A stretch of 64,000 nucleotides of DNA from Litoreibacter janthinus (GCF_900111945.1 NZ_FOYO01000001.1:2983751-3047750), one strand, 5' to 3'; positions 1 through 9,443 are shown, counted from the first letter of the stretch. Program-made: numbers and translations. The notes: generated by a model from the sequence alone, not told the origin.

Positions 1-1
1 T

Positions 2-403
2 TGGCACGAACGCGACATCTCCCACTCCTCGGTAGAACGCATGATTGGCCCCGACACCACAATCACTCTGGATTTCGCGCTTGCCCGTCTGACAGGCGTG
101 ATCGACAAAATGTTGATCTTCCCAGACAACATGCTCGACAACATGAACAAGTTCCCCGGACTGGTGATGTCCCAGCGTGTGCTGCTTGCTCTTACGCAAG
201 CTGGCGTCAGCCGCGAGGATGCCTACGCCATGGTCCAGCGCAACGCGTTGAAGGTCTGGGAGCATCGCGTTGATTTTCAAGAACAATTGCTGGCGGACGA
301 AGACGTCGTCGCAGCCCTTGGCGTGGACGCGATCAAAGAGAAATTCGACATGGGTTACCACACCAAGCATGTCGATACGATCTTCAAGCGCGTATTTGGT
401 TAA
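2..403 (+). CDS. purB: Adenylosuccinate lyase, C-terminal part (cut by window start)
   Basis: This is the last 133 codons of adenylosuccinate lyase, which releases fumarate from SAICAR and adenylosuccinate in purine synthesis. The reading frame enters the window already open and begins W-H-E-R-D-I-S-H-S-S-V-E-R, a conserved PurB stretch. It continues through a helical C-terminal domain and ends in KRVFG. No start codon is in the window, so the apparent internal ATG at 41 is not the start. A hairpin terminator follows about 30 nt after the stop. The identification rests on the well-conserved SSVER region and the C-terminal domain. Confidence 0.93.
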   Translation, partial: WHERDISHSSVERMIGPDTTITLDFALARLTGVIDKMLIFPDNMLDNMNKFPGLVMSQRVLLALTQAGVSREDAYAMVQRNALKVWEHRVDFQEQLLADEDVVAALGVDAIKEKFDMGYHTKHVDTIFKRVFG

Positions 404-431
404 GGCCCGCACCAAAAATCAAAAACTGTCG

Positions 432-458
432 AACGCCCGCCCAATGCGCGGGCGTTTT
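432..458 (+). terminator. Rho-independent terminator of purB
   Basis: A 9-bp stem, AACGCCCGC (432-440) with GCGGGCGTT (448-456), encloses a 7-nt loop and runs into TTTT and a further T-rich stretch. It lies 28 nt after the purB stop and before the next small gene. Confidence 0.8.
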
Positions 459-516
459 GATTTTGAAGACTCTCATGCTATCTTTTTCGGTACAGACCAA
501 CAGGAGAGAAATTCAG

Positions 517-678
517 ATGAAGACCAAAACACTATTGGCCGCTCTCGCCCTCACCCTGACGCCGGCGATTGCATCAGCGGAATGCGCCTTCGGGCAGCAC
601 AAGCAGGCCGCATCGTGCCAAGCAGGATCCACCTGGGATGCTGAAAAAGGCGCTTGCGTGGCGCAGCCGACAGGCTAA
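517..678 (+). CDS. Small secreted four-cysteine protein, function unknown
   Basis: The 53-residue product opens with a Sec signal peptide: MKTK, then a hydrophobic Ala/Leu run ending in ASA. The mature peptide is only about 30 residues and has three cysteines spaced as in a small disulphide-bonded domain (ECAFG, ASCQA, GACVA). The start at 517 is chosen because AGGAGAG lies 9 nt upstream and the signal peptide begins there. A longer in-frame start at 457 would fall inside the purB terminator. It sits alone between purB and the FliG-like gene. I do not recognise the family, though the Cys/Trp spacing faintly recalls small chitin-binding modules. Confidence 0.6.
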   Translation: MKTKTLLAALALTLTPAIASAECAFGQHKQAASCQAGSTWDAEKGACVAQPTG

Positions 679-710
679 GCCAGCTGCGCGACACGACCCG
701 TGACAGAAAT

Positions 711-744
711 TGGGGGCGGCTCTGGATATCCAGCGCCGCCCCCA
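711..744. repeat. Long GC-rich inverted repeat
   Basis: TGGGGGCGGC (711-720) pairs perfectly with GCCGCCCCCA (735-744). Inside the loop a second short palindrome, CTGGATATCCAG, continues the stem after one mismatch. It lies 33 nt after the small secreted protein and 97 nt before the FliG-like start. No T-run follows, so it may be a terminator, an mRNA 3'-end stabiliser or a regulatory hairpin. Confidence 0.55.
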
Positions 745-840
745 CTGCATTTCGCTAAAACCCGACTTATCCCACACTTTGCTCCTCACCTTCCGTTAAC
801 GTCCGTCCCTTCTATTAAACGGTGCGAGACGATTAACGGG

Positions 841-1953
841 ATGGGACAGGCCATGGATTTGGTGACACAGCCGCGCGGCAGCGTCGGGCTTGGGATTGGC
901 GGCAAGATCGCTACGACAGCATTTTCTTTTGATGGATCCGACACGCCGCTCGCGTTGACCGGCGCGCAAAAGGCGGCCGTTATTGTCCAAATGATCCTGC
1001 ACGCGGGCGGCTCAATCCCGCTCGCCGTCATGTCAGAAGCCACGCAAGTGCATCTGGCGCGTGTCTATGCCTCTATGGGGCCCATCAACAAGGCCACCGT
1101 TGCCGCTGTCCTGACCGAATTCGCCCGACATCTTGATGCGCATGGCCTCAGTTTTCCCGTCGACACCTCTGCGGCGCTTGATGCGCTGGAAGGCAACCTG
1201 AGTGACAGCCTTCTGGAGCGAATGCGCCAGATTCACAGCCCGACTCTGCCCAAAAACACGTGGGAGATGATCGCAGACCTCCCCGTGGAGACACTGGCAG
1301 AGCTAGTTGCCGCCGAAAGCCCGCGCGTGGGGGCGATTATCATGTCGAAGCTGCCCGCAGCCGCCTCTACAAATGTGATGGAGCTGTTGGAATTTGAAAC
1401 CGCCAATGCCGTGACCTTCGCCATGTCTGAAACCGCAGCCGTGCGACCCGAAACCGTTGATATTGTGGCGCAGGCAATCTTGAACGGAAACGAAAACCAA
1501 ACCCAAGGCGGAGCCTTCACCACCAAACCTGTCGCGCGCGCTGCCGCCTTGCTCAATGCTGCGGCTGCGACCCAACGCGACGCGATCCTCGAAGCCCTCG
1601 ACACGCTCGATACGATCTTCGCGGCCCAAGTGCGCAAGGCGATCTTCACCTTCGCGGACATCCTCACGCGGCTGCAACCGACCGATGTGCCTGCCATAAT
1701 CCGCGTTCTACCCGGCGACGAGTTGAACGCGGCCCTCAAAGCTGGCTCTGAGGCACATCCCGAAGTCGTAGAGTTCATCATCGCCAACCTCTCCAAGCGC
1801 ATGGGCGACGCCATCCGCGAAGAATTGGCCGAAGCGGCACCACTTTCCGGCAAGGCGGCGGAAGCGGCGATGGGCAAGCTCACCGCCGCAATTCGCCAAC
1901 TCGAGGAAAGCGGCGATCTGACCCTGATAACTATCGACGAGGGCGATGCCTGA
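841..1953 (+). CDS. Divergent full-length FliG homologue (flagellar motor switch-like)
   Basis: The 370-residue product has the length and domain order of FliG. An N-terminal helical region starts near residue 40 (LTGAQKAAVIVQMI). A middle armadillo-like region follows, in which the usual EHPQ motif reads AESPR. The C-terminal FliG_C-like domain covers about residues 270-345 (FTFADILTRL and NLSKRMGDAIREEL). FliG forms the rotor ring that couples the MotA stator to rotation. No other flagellar gene is nearby. The start is uncertain: ATG 841 or 853, both with weak ribosome sites; the longer open frame to 700 includes the hairpin and is unlikely. It could be the genome's only FliG, a second paralogue, or a repurposed switch protein. 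Confidence 0.7.
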   Translation: MGQAMDLVTQPRGSVGLGIGGKIATTAFSFDGSDTPLALTGAQKAAVIVQMILHAGGSIPLAVMSEATQVHLARVYASMGPINKATVAAVLTEFARHLDAHGLSFPVDTSAALDALEGNLSDSLLERMRQIHSPTLPKNTWEMIADLPVETLAELVAAESPRVGAIIMSKLPAAASTNVMELLEFETANAVTFAMSETAAVRPETVDIVAQAILNGNENQTQGGAFTTKPVARAAALLNAAAATQRDAILEALDTLDTIFAAQVRKAIFTFADILTRLQPTDVPAIIRVLPGDELNAALKAGSEAHPEVVEFIIANLSKRMGDAIREELAEAAPLSGKAAEAAMGKLTAAIRQLEESGDLTLITIDEGDA

Positions 1954-1971
1954 CACGGCTTCTTAACCCGA

Positions 1972-2004
1972 AAAAGAAAAAGGGCGGCCCCAACAAGGCC
2001 GCCC
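1972..2004 (-). terminator. Terminator of lon
   Basis: The stem GGGCGGCC (1982-1989) / GGCCGCCC (1997-2004) has a 7-nt loop. On the reverse strand it is followed by TTTTTCTTTTT, which ends lon transcription 28 nt after its stop. On the forward strand only ATTCTT follows, so it is a weaker stop for the converging FliG-like gene. Confidence 0.8.
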
Positions 2005-2031
2005 ATTCTTCAATCTTACTAATCCCGCAGC

Positions 2032-4440
2032 TTAATGCGCGACGGTTGCGGAACTGCCGGCACCCTTGGCAGCCAGCGCAGCCTGTGCCGCTTCTTCCGC
2101 AGCCTCGTCCCACTCAATGGGCTCCGGCTCGGAGATCAGCGCAAGTTTCAGCACTTCCGAGACGTGCTTGACCGGGATAATTTCCAACCCTGCTTTCACA
2201 TTGTCCGGAATTTCTGGCAGGTCCTTTTCGTTCTCCGTCGGGATCAGCACCGTTTTGATGCCCCCCCTCAGCGCCGCCAACAGCTTCTCTTTCAAGCCGC
2301 CGATTGGCATGGCGTTGCCGCGTAAACTGACTTCGCCCGTCATGGCAATATCCCTACGCACGGGGATCTGTGTCAGCACCGAAACGATCGATGTCACCAT
2401 AGCCAGACCAGCCGATGGCCCGTCCTTCGGGGTCGCCCCGTCCGGCACGTGAACGTGGATGTCAATCTTGTCAAAGGTCGGTGGTTTCACACCAATCTTC
2501 GGCGAGATGGAGCGTACATAGGACGACGCCGCATCAATCGATTCCTTCATGACATCGCCGAGCTTACCGGTGGTCTTCATCCGGCCCTTGCCCGGAAGGC
2601 GCAGAGCCTCAATCGACAGCAATTCGCCCCCGACAGAGGTGTAGGCCAAGCCCGTCACCACCCCGATCTGGTCATCCATTTCCGCAAGGCCATAACGGTA
2701 TTTCTTGACGCCCAGATAGTCGTCAAGATTGTCCGGTGTGATCACCACTGATGTTTCGTCCTTGCGGACGATTTTGGTCACGGCCTTCCGCGCCAGCTTG
2801 CCGATTTCACGTTCCAGATTCCGCACGCCCGCCTCGCGGGTGTAGGTGCGGATCATTTCCAGAAGTGCCTCGTCGGTCAGCTCGAACTCGCCCTTTTTCA
2901 AACCGTGGTTCTTCACCTGCTTGGCAATCAAATGCTGCTTGGCGATCTCGGACTTTTCGTCCTCGGTATAACCTGCGAGCGGGATGATCTCCATACGGTC
3001 CAGAAGCGGGCCAGGCATGTTGTAGCTATTGGCCGTGGTCAGGAACATCACGTTGGACAGATCGTATTCAACCTCAAGATAGTGGTCGACGAACGTGCCA
3101 TTTTGTTCCGGATCAAGCACCTCGAGCATCGCAGACGCGGGATCGCCACGGAAGTCCTGCCCCATCTTGTCGATCTCATCGAGCAAGATCAGCGGGTTGG
3201 TCGTCTTCGCCTTTTTCAGCGCCTGAATGATCTTACCCGGCATAGAGCCAATATAGGTCCGACGGTGGCCACGGATTTCGGACTCATCACGCACGCCCCC
3301 AAGGGAGATACGGATGAACTCACGACCCGTCGCCTTGGCCACAGACTTCCCGAGGGACGTTTTACCCACACCCGGAGGCCCAACTAGGCACATGATCGGG
3401 CCCTTGAGCTTCTTGGAGCGTTGCTGAACCGCAAGGTATTCCACGATACGTTCTTTAACCTTTTCAAGGCCATAGTGATCATCGTCGAGCACTTTCTGTG
3501 CCTTAACCAAATCTTTTTTAACGCGCGAGGTCACACCCCACGGGATACCCAATATCCAGTCAAGATAGTTCCGCACCACGGTGGCCTCAGCCGACATCGG
3601 GCTCATGTTCTTGAGCTTTTTGATCTCGGCGTCGACTTTTTCCTTGGCCTCTTTCGACAGCTTTGTCTTGGCGACCTTGGCCTCCAGTTCGGCCACTTCG
3701 TTCTGGCCTTCCTCGCCGTCGCCCAGTTCCTTCTGAATGGCCTTCATTTGCTCATTCAGATAGTATTCACGCTGTGTGCGCTCCATCTGGTTTTTCACGC
3801 GGGACTTGATCTTTTTCTCGACCTGAAGCACGGACATTTCGCCCTGCATCAGCCCGTAGACCTTCTCCAGACGCTCGGCCACAGACAGGGTCTCCAGAAG
3901 CTCCTGCTTTTGGTGAACCTCGACGCCCAGATGGCCGCCAACAAGGTCGGCCAGTTTGTCAGGTGCTTCGGTTTCCGCCACCGAGGCCAAGGCCTCTTCG
4001 GGAATGTTCTTCTTCACCTTGGCATAGCGCTCAAACTCTTCGCCAACCGACCGCACAAGGGCGTGGACAGTGGTTTCGTCGCCGACGGTTTCGTCCAACT
4101 CGACAGCGCGCGCCTCGAAAAAGCTTTCGTTTTCAAGGTATTCCACGATTTTCACGCGGGATCGCCCTTCCACCAGAACTTTGACTGTGCCGTCAGGCAG
4201 TTTCAGCAGTTGCAGGACATTTGCCAGCACACCGGTCTCGTAGATGCCTTCCGCAGTTGGGTCATCCTCGGACGGGTCCATCTGGCTTGACAGAAGAATT
4301 TGCTTGTCGTCCTTCATCACCTCTTCAAGTGCGCGCACGGATTTATCGCGTCCAACGAAAAGCGGCACAATCATGTGCGGGAACACCACGATATCGCGCA
4401 GTGGCAAAACGGGATAGGACAGGGTCTGTTGCTCGGTCAT
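2032..4440 (-). CDS. lon: ATP-dependent protease La (Lon)
   Basis: Lon degrades misfolded and short-lived regulatory proteins in the cytoplasm. The 802-residue product has the full LonA layout. The N-terminal substrate domain spans about residues 8-205 and a coiled-coil linker 205-280. The AAA+ module has Walker A GPPGVGKT (354-361) and Walker B LLDEID (about 419-424). The protease domain carries the catalytic Ser in DGPSAG (S676) and the Lys in GGLKEK (K719). The start at 4440 is supported by AAGGA 7 nt upstream; an 18-codon upstream extension has no ribosome site. It is transcribed alone, divergently from the next gene across 293 nt that probably hold both promoters. I could not assign a heat-shock promoter with confidence. 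Confidence 0.97.
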   Translation of the reverse strand: MTEQQTLSYPVLPLRDIVVFPHMIVPLFVGRDKSVRALEEVMKDDKQILLSSQMDPSEDDPTAEGIYETGVLANVLQLLKLPDGTVKVLVEGRSRVKIVEYLENESFFEARAVELDETVGDETTVHALVRSVGEEFERYAKVKKNIPEEALASVAETEAPDKLADLVGGHLGVEVHQKQELLETLSVAERLEKVYGLMQGEMSVLQVEKKIKSRVKNQMERTQREYYLNEQMKAIQKELGDGEEGQNEVAELEAKVAKTKLSKEAKEKVDAEIKKLKNMSPMSAEATVVRNYLDWILGIPWGVTSRVKKDLVKAQKVLDDDHYGLEKVKERIVEYLAVQQRSKKLKGPIMCLVGPPGVGKTSLGKSVAKATGREFIRISLGGVRDESEIRGHRRTYIGSMPGKIIQALKKAKTTNPLILLDEIDKMGQDFRGDPASAMLEVLDPEQNGTFVDHYLEVEYDLSNVMFLTTANSYNMPGPLLDRMEIIPLAGYTEDEKSEIAKQHLIAKQVKNHGLKKGEFELTDEALLEMIRTYTREAGVRNLEREIGKLARKAVTKIVRKDETSVVITPDNLDDYLGVKKYRYGLAEMDDQIGVVTGLAYTSVGGELLSIEALRLPGKGRMKTTGKLGDVMKESIDAASSYVRSISPKIGVKPPTFDKIDIHVHVPDGATPKDGPSAGLAMVTSIVSVLTQIPVRRDIAMTGEVSLRGNAMPIGGLKEKLLAALRGGIKTVLIPTENEKDLPEIPDNVKAGLEIIPVKHVSEVLKLALISEPEPIEWDEAAEEAAQAALAAKGAGSSATVAH

Positions 4441-4733
4441 TCGTTTTCCTTTTTGGCAAGATCGCAATGGCCCCGCATAAGCAGCAACCGTCATGCAATC
4501 TCCGGTATCGATTTAAGAAGTGGGGGCGGCCCACAGCTCTTTCAACCATCCACCGATTGGCTTGATCATAGTGTGAACGCGCATTGCGGCGGATACAAGC
4601 GGATCACGGCGCAATTTTCACCCAAATTTACCCGATCAGGGCCTTTGGAAGCGCCAAATCCAGCCTCACTCATGCCCTAATGCCCGTCTAGAAAGTCCGA
4701 ATAACAAGTCCACATTAATGTTTAGGCCCCAAA

Positions 4734-5597
4734 ATGCTCACCCTGCTCCTTCGCCATTACCGCCGTTTTGCCGTGTTTTCGGGCGGTATGGCGCTGTTTT
4801 GCACAGCCCAACTGATTGGTACGGGTTTTGAGCTTCCGCTGATTGGCCTTTTAGCGGTCTTTCTTCCGATTGCGGCGCTGTTCATGGTCGCGGCAGTGGG
4901 CGTTTACATCTGGATTCCTCGCCATCGCGGCCTTCTGGAGATCACCGGCGCAGCTGGGATCATCTGCGCCATCATCCTGTTTTATGCCCACAAATTTGGC
5001 CACGGCGGGATGATCCAAGGAATTGGTGGTGTCATCGCCCTGCTCTTGATTGCAGTCGGGCTAAGAACATTGCTCCACAGCAAATGGTCGCGAAAGATCG
5101 GCACCCAGACAACTTGGCGCGACCGCCATTCCGGACATGTGCCCTACCCTGCCCGACTTATCTGGCGCCACGTGGTGCCCGGTGCAGCTGAGCCCGCCGA
5201 TCACTGCACTGGCATGATGGCACGCTATGACGAGGACGAAGAAGACCCAGACACCGTTCATGTGACCTTCAAAGGTCGCAAGGATCGCGCTGCGCAATAC
5301 ACGCTGACCTTTCTGGAACGTGATCACCCGTCCGCCTGCCGCTTCTTCTTTCAAGGAAGCGAGGCTGACGGAACTGTGGTCGACGGCATATTCTCTTTGC
5401 GCATCACTGTGCTGGAACGGGACGCCTGCTTCGTCTCCTGCGTCGAGGAACGCTGTGGCCTGAGCCTTGGCAGTCTGGTCGAGCGTTGGTTCGATGATGC
5501 GCTTGGCTATCAACAGGACAAACTGCTTGAAATGCTTGATGCACGCTACGGCGAAACTTACGGGCCACGCAAACCCGAGGTCGCCTTAGCCGACTAA
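4734..5597 (+). CDS. Membrane protein of unknown function
   Basis: The 287-residue product has about four hydrophobic segments in residues 12-115 and a soluble C-terminal half. That half contains an acidic loop (YDEDEEDPD) and beta-rich sequence, presumably cytoplasmic. I do not recognise a catalytic motif. The gene is divergent from lon and is followed after 69 nt by another small membrane protein on the same strand, so the two may be co-transcribed. Codon use looks like that of the neighbours. It is probably a lineage-restricted Rhodobacterales protein. Confidence 0.7.
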   Translation: MLTLLLRHYRRFAVFSGGMALFCTAQLIGTGFELPLIGLLAVFLPIAALFMVAAVGVYIWIPRHRGLLEITGAAGIICAIILFYAHKFGHGGMIQGIGGVIALLLIAVGLRTLLHSKWSRKIGTQTTWRDRHSGHVPYPARLIWRHVVPGAAEPADHCTGMMARYDEDEEDPDTVHVTFKGRKDRAAQYTLTFLERDHPSACRFFFQGSEADGTVVDGIFSLRITVLERDACFVSCVEERCGLSLGSLVERWFDDALGYQQDKLLEMLDARYGETYGPRKPEVALAD

Positions 5598-5666
5598 GTC
5601 CCAAAGCACCCCCAAGCGACAGTCATCTCTGGCGCGGGGCTGCCAAACTGGTCTAGCCTTCGGAGC

Positions 5667-6164
5667 ATGATCACACTTACCTATCACATTGACGAGCAGG
5701 AATTCATGCGCGCCGCCCGCGCTTACTGGTCTTATCGGGGCATTGGCGATCGTGGAAACTGGATTTTGGCTGCGCTTAGCCTTCTGGCGGGGATCAACCT
5801 ATTGGTCTGGGATCTCAACGTGGGTTGGATCTGGGTCGGCGCCGCCGCGTTGTTCGCAGTCATTACGATGATACGCAACGCGCTATGGCGGCGGGGCTAT
5901 CGCAAAATGATCAAATACACCGCGCCAATCACCGCAAGTTTCACCCGTGACGTGGTCGAAACCACATCGGCAGAGGGTACATCCACATTGCCTTGGACAA
6001 CCTTCACGAAATACGCGGAAACGCCGGAGTTCTTCTTCCTCACCCTACCGAGGCGTGGGTTGTCGATCATCCCGAAGCGCGCCACCAAAGATGACTGGGA
6101 ACTGGAAACCCTGCGCGACATGATCACCGCCAATTTGCCACGCGCCAAAATGCGGTGGACCTAG
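5667..6164 (+). CDS. YcxB-like membrane protein
   Basis: The 165-residue product has two transmembrane segments at about residues 30-70. A C-terminal beta domain follows with LPWTTFTKYAETPEFFFL and SIIPKRA, the pattern of the YcxB-like family (a conserved W-x-x-[FI] then F-x-L then IPKRAF). The biochemical role of that family is unknown. GGAG stands just before the ATG. The gene converges with tgt and leaves only 3 nt between the two stop codons, so transcripts may overlap. Confidence 0.75.
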   Translation: MITLTYHIDEQEFMRAARAYWSYRGIGDRGNWILAALSLLAGINLLVWDLNVGWIWVGAAALFAVITMIRNALWRRGYRKMIKYTAPITASFTRDVVETTSAEGTSTLPWTTFTKYAETPEFFFLTLPRRGLSIIPKRATKDDWELETLRDMITANLPRAKMRWT

Positions 6165-6167
6165 GCC

Positions 6168-7298
6168 TTAGACAGGCTCGATATCGCCCATCGCGCGGGT
6201 CTCGTGGAAGCTCTTCACGAACCCTGCCAAATCGCCGGCGGCAATCGCCCCACGCAACCCGCCCATCAGCTCTTGGTAGTAATGCAGGTTGTGCCAAGTC
6301 ACGAGCATGGAGGAGATGATCTCTTGTGACTTGAAAACGTGATGCAGATACGCCCGCGAATACTGCGAGCAGCACGGGCATGTGCAGGCCTCATCTAGCG
6401 GTCTTGGATCATCCATGTGCCGCGCGTTCTTTATGTTAACAACACCGCGTCGCGTGAACGCCTGCCCCGTGCGGCCAGATCGTGAGGGCAGCACGCAATC
6501 AAACATGTCGATGCCCCGCTCAACTGCGCCAACGATGTCGTCAGGCTTGCCCACGCCCATCAGGTAGCGCGGCTTGTCCTGCGGTAGCTGGTCGGGCGCA
6601 TAATCGAGGCAGCCGAACATTGCTTCCTGCCCCTCGCCCACAGCCAAACCACCGACCGCATAGCCGTCAAAGCCGATCTCGGTCAGCGCCGCAGCACTTT
6701 CCGCACGCATGTCCTGCTCCAACCCACCTTGCTGGATGCCAAACAGCGCATAGCCCGGACGATCGCCAAACGCTTCGCGCGACCGCGCGGCCCAGCGCAT
6801 GGACAGCTGCATGCTTTCGTTGATCCGTGCGCGATCCGCCGGCAGCGCCGGACATTCGTCAAAGCACATCACGATGTCGGAGCCGAGCAGCTTCTGGATT
6901 TCCATCGACCGTTCTGGCGAAAGCATGTGTTTGGAACCGTCGATATGCGATTTGAAGGTCACGCCCTCTTCCGTGAGCTTGCGCAAATCGGCGAGGCTCA
7001 TCACCTGAAACCCGCCGCTATCTGTCAGGATCGGCCGTTCCCAGTTCATGAATTTGTGCAACCCGCCCAGATTGGCAATCCGCTCTGCGGTGGGACGCAG
7101 CATAAGATGGTAGGTGTTGCCCAGCAGGATGTCGGCGCCAGTCGCACGAACGCTTTCGGGCATCATCGCCTTTACGGTCGCGGCGGTGCCTACGGGCATG
7201 AATGCGGGCGTGCGAATCTCGCCACGCGGAGTGGAAATAATGCCCGTGCGGGCCTTGCCATCTTTGGCGTGAAGGTCAAATCGAAATCTCTGTGTCAT
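6168..7298 (-). CDS. tgt: tRNA-guanine transglycosylase
   Basis: This enzyme exchanges G34 for preQ1 in GUN-anticodon tRNAs on the way to queuosine. The 376-residue product is of usual bacterial length. It contains the active-site DSGGFQV, the [11 protein letters not shown] segment with the nucleophilic Asp, and the zinc site [16 protein letters not shown] near the C-terminus. The frame is open a further 102 codons upstream, but that stretch has no Tgt similarity and overlaps the divergent RimK-like gene, so the start is set at 7298. No other queuosine gene is in the window. Confidence 0.96.
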   Translation of the reverse strand: MTQRFRFDLHAKDGKARTGIISTPRGEIRTPAFMPVGTAATVKAMMPESVRATGADILLGNTYHLMLRPTAERIANLGGLHKFMNWERPILTDSGGFQVMSLADLRKLTEEGVTFKSHIDGSKHMLSPERSMEIQKLLGSDIVMCFDECPALPADRARINESMQLSMRWAARSREAFGDRPGYALFGIQQGGLEQDMRAESAAALTEIGFDGYAVGGLAVGEGQEAMFGCLDYAPDQLPQDKPRYLMGVGKPDDIVGAVERGIDMFDCVLPSRSGRTGQAFTRRGVVNIKNARHMDDPRPLDEACTCPCCSQYSRAYLHHVFKSQEIISSMLVTWHNLHYYQELMGGLRGAIAAGDLAGFVKSFHETRAMGDIEPV

Positions 7299-7350
7299 GC
7301 CTGCCGCTTTAGGGGTAAACATGAACTCTGCGCAAGAGAGAGAGCCAAAT

Positions 7351-8751
7351 ATGAACGACGATTCAATTCTCACGATGGGTTGGGAAGAGTGGCTCAGCTT
7401 GCCTGACCTGTCGTTGCCGACCATTAAGGCAAAGGTGGACACGGGGGCGAAAACTTCTGCTCTGCACGCCTTTGACATCGAGCCTTTCGGCTCTGCAACG
7501 CGGCCCCAAGTGCGCTTCGCCATCCATCCGATTCCGGGCAACGACAGCCTGATCATTCCCTGCTCTGCCCCAATCATCGACCGACGCGACGTCATCTCCT
7601 CCAATGGTGAATCCGAGTTACGCTATGTGATCGAAACGAACCTGTCCGTCGGCGGCCAAAGCTGGCCCATTGAGGTCACTCTGACCAATCGCGGCTCCAT
7701 GGCATATCGCATGTTGCTTGGCCGTCAGGCCCTGCGCGAAAACACTGTGGTCGCCCCGTCCGAGCGGTTCTGCCAGCCAGAGCTGAGCTACGACGTCTAC
7801 ACCGCCTCCAAACTGCGCACAGCCACCAAGGCACGTGCGTTGCGCATTGCCGTCCTGTCCCGTGAGGCGGCCAGCTACTCCACAGCAAAACTCGTGACAG
7901 AGGGCGAGGCGCGCGGTCATGTGGTCGAAGTCATCGACACGACGCGCTGCTACATGGCGATCAACGCCAAGGCGCCAGAGGTCTACTATGACGGCAAACG
8001 CCTGCCCCGCTTTGACGCCGTGATCCCGCGCATCGGCGCGTCGATTACCACCTATGGCTGCTCGGTCCTGCGCCAGTTTGAAACCCTTGGCACCTATTGT
8101 GTAAACGGCTCTGAGGGGATCACCGCCTCACGGGACAAGCTTCATGCCCACCAAGTGCTCGCCCGCCACCGTATTGGAATGCCCACCACCGCCTTTGCTG
8201 CGTCTCCCAAAGATACCAAGAACCTGATGGATCTTGTGGGCACCGCGCCACTGATCGTGAAATTGCTGGAATCCACCCAAGGCAAAGGCGTGGTTCTGGC
8301 CGAAACTAAAAAAGCCGCGGAATCCGTAATCGATGCCTTTCGCGGCCTGAAAGCCAACTTCCTTGTGCAAGATTACGTGAAGGAAGCCGCCGGCGAGGAT
8401 ATCCGTTGTCTTGTGATCGGCGGTAAGGTCGTGGCGGCGATGAAGCGCACGTCGGATGGCGATGATTTCCGCTCCAACCTGCATCGCGGAGGCACCGCAG
8501 CCGTGACCCGCATCTCCAAGACAGAGCGTGACATGGCCACCCGCGCCGCGAAGGCATTCAAACTCGGCGTGGCTGGTGTTGATCTACTTCGTTCGTCCGA
8601 AGGGCCGAAAATTCTGGAGGTCAACTCCTCCCCCGGACTTGAGGGGATCGAAAAGGCCTCAGGAAAAAACATCGCGGCATTGCTGTTCGATCAGATCGAA
8701 ATGCGTGTGCGGCCCGCGCCACTCAAGAAAACGCGCAAGAAGGTCGGATGA
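7351..8751 (+). CDS. RimB-like aspartic protease domain fused to RimK-type ATP-grasp ligase
   Basis: Residues 1-150 match the retropepsin-like 'ATP-dependent zinc protease' family (RimB), with the active-site triad [13 protein letters not shown] (D30-T31-G32). Residues 160-455 are an ATP-grasp ligase of the RimK family, with [29 protein letters not shown] and [17 protein letters not shown]. coli RimK adds glutamates to ribosomal protein S6; other relatives make other peptide bonds. ATG 7351 is preferred because GAGAG lies 6 nt upstream and the domain begins there; ATG 7321 is an alternative. Only 52 nt separate it from the divergent tgt. Its stop overlaps the next ATG by 4 nt. The substrate is unknown. 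Confidence 0.85.
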   Translation: MNDDSILTMGWEEWLSLPDLSLPTIKAKVDTGAKTSALHAFDIEPFGSATRPQVRFAIHPIPGNDSLIIPCSAPIIDRRDVISSNGESELRYVIETNLSVGGQSWPIEVTLTNRGSMAYRMLLGRQALRENTVVAPSERFCQPELSYDVYTASKLRTATKARALRIAVLSREAASYSTAKLVTEGEARGHVVEVIDTTRCYMAINAKAPEVYYDGKRLPRFDAVIPRIGASITTYGCSVLRQFETLGTYCVNGSEGITASRDKLHAHQVLARHRIGMPTTAFAASPKDTKNLMDLVGTAPLIVKLLESTQGKGVVLAETKKAAESVIDAFRGLKANFLVQDYVKEAAGEDIRCLVIGGKVVAAMKRTSDGDDFRSNLHRGGTAAVTRISKTERDMATRAAKAFKLGVAGVDLLRSSEGPKILEVNSSPGLEGIEKASGKNIAALLFDQIEMRVRPAPLKKTRKKVG

Positions 8752-9443
8752 CCCGCCGCGCGATTCTCTGCGCCCTACTGGCGACCGCAGCCCTACCTGC
8801 ATTCGGGCAGTCGGCGCGGTATGAGCTGGAAAACTCCCTGACCGAGCGCGCAAAATGGCGCAGTTTTGGCAACAAGGACTGGCTCACCGGCGATCCGATT
8901 GAACGTGCGCGATCAGGCCGCTCTCGCGTAACGACGTACGAGCTGACCCATGTCGGTGGCGGCACTCCAGTGGCCCGCCTAAAGTCGCTGATCGCCTTGG
9001 CCGAGGCCGGGCCAAAGGGCTATGACGCCGTGCATGTCGGCGCGAAGGTCAAACCTCCAAAACCACCAACGCAGTTGTCTCTGGGCCAGATTTTGGCGTG
9101 GATCAAACGCACCCCCGGACAGCCCCATGCCATCGGACGGTATCAGTTCATCCCCACGACTTTACGGGTCCTGATCGGGCGCGCTGGGCTCTCCAACAGC
9201 ACCCGCTTTTCACCGCAGGTTCAGGATCAGCTAGCAGATTTGTTGCTTGCAGACGCGGGCCTTCAGAAGTTTCAGGCGGGTCGCATGTCTCGCAAACGCT
9301 TCATGAACAATCTCGCGCGGATTTGGGCGGGCCTGCCGACCTCTTCCGGCAAAAGCTATTACGATGGTTACGCAGGCAATCGCGCCACCCTAACCCGCGC
9401 CTATTTTGACGCAAGAATGCGCGAGTTTTTCCCGCGGACCTAG
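8748..9443 (+). CDS. Secreted lysozyme-like protein
   Basis: The 231-residue product has a signal peptide ([20 protein letters not shown]). A domain resembling phage-lambda-type muramidases occupies about residues 80-175. Its clues are IALAEAGPKGYDAV, where the Glu matches the catalytic position, followed by LSLGQI and GRYQFIPTTL. The likely role is cleavage of peptidoglycan in the periplasm, but activity is not proven by sequence. It starts within the stop codon of the RimK fusion gene (ATGA overlap), so the two are translationally coupled. Confidence 0.65.
   Translation: MTRRAILCALLATAALPAFGQSARYELENSLTERAKWRSFGNKDWLTGDPIERARSGRSRVTTYELTHVGGGTPVARLKSLIALAEAGPKGYDAVHVGAKVKPPKPPTQLSLGQILAWIKRTPGQPHAIGRYQFIPTTLRVLIGRAGLSNSTRFSPQVQDQLADLLLADAGLQKFQAGRMSRKRFMNNLARIWAGLPTSSGKSYYDGYAGNRATLTRAYFDARMREFFPRT

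Noticed and set aside
700..840. N-terminal extension of the FliG-like frame
   Set aside because: It spans the GC-rich hairpin, has no ribosome site and no FliG similarity; the start at 841 or 853 is preferred.
7299..7604. 102-codon N-terminal extension of tgt
   Set aside because: The Tgt family begins at MTQRFRF; the extension overlaps the divergent RimK-fusion coding region antisense.
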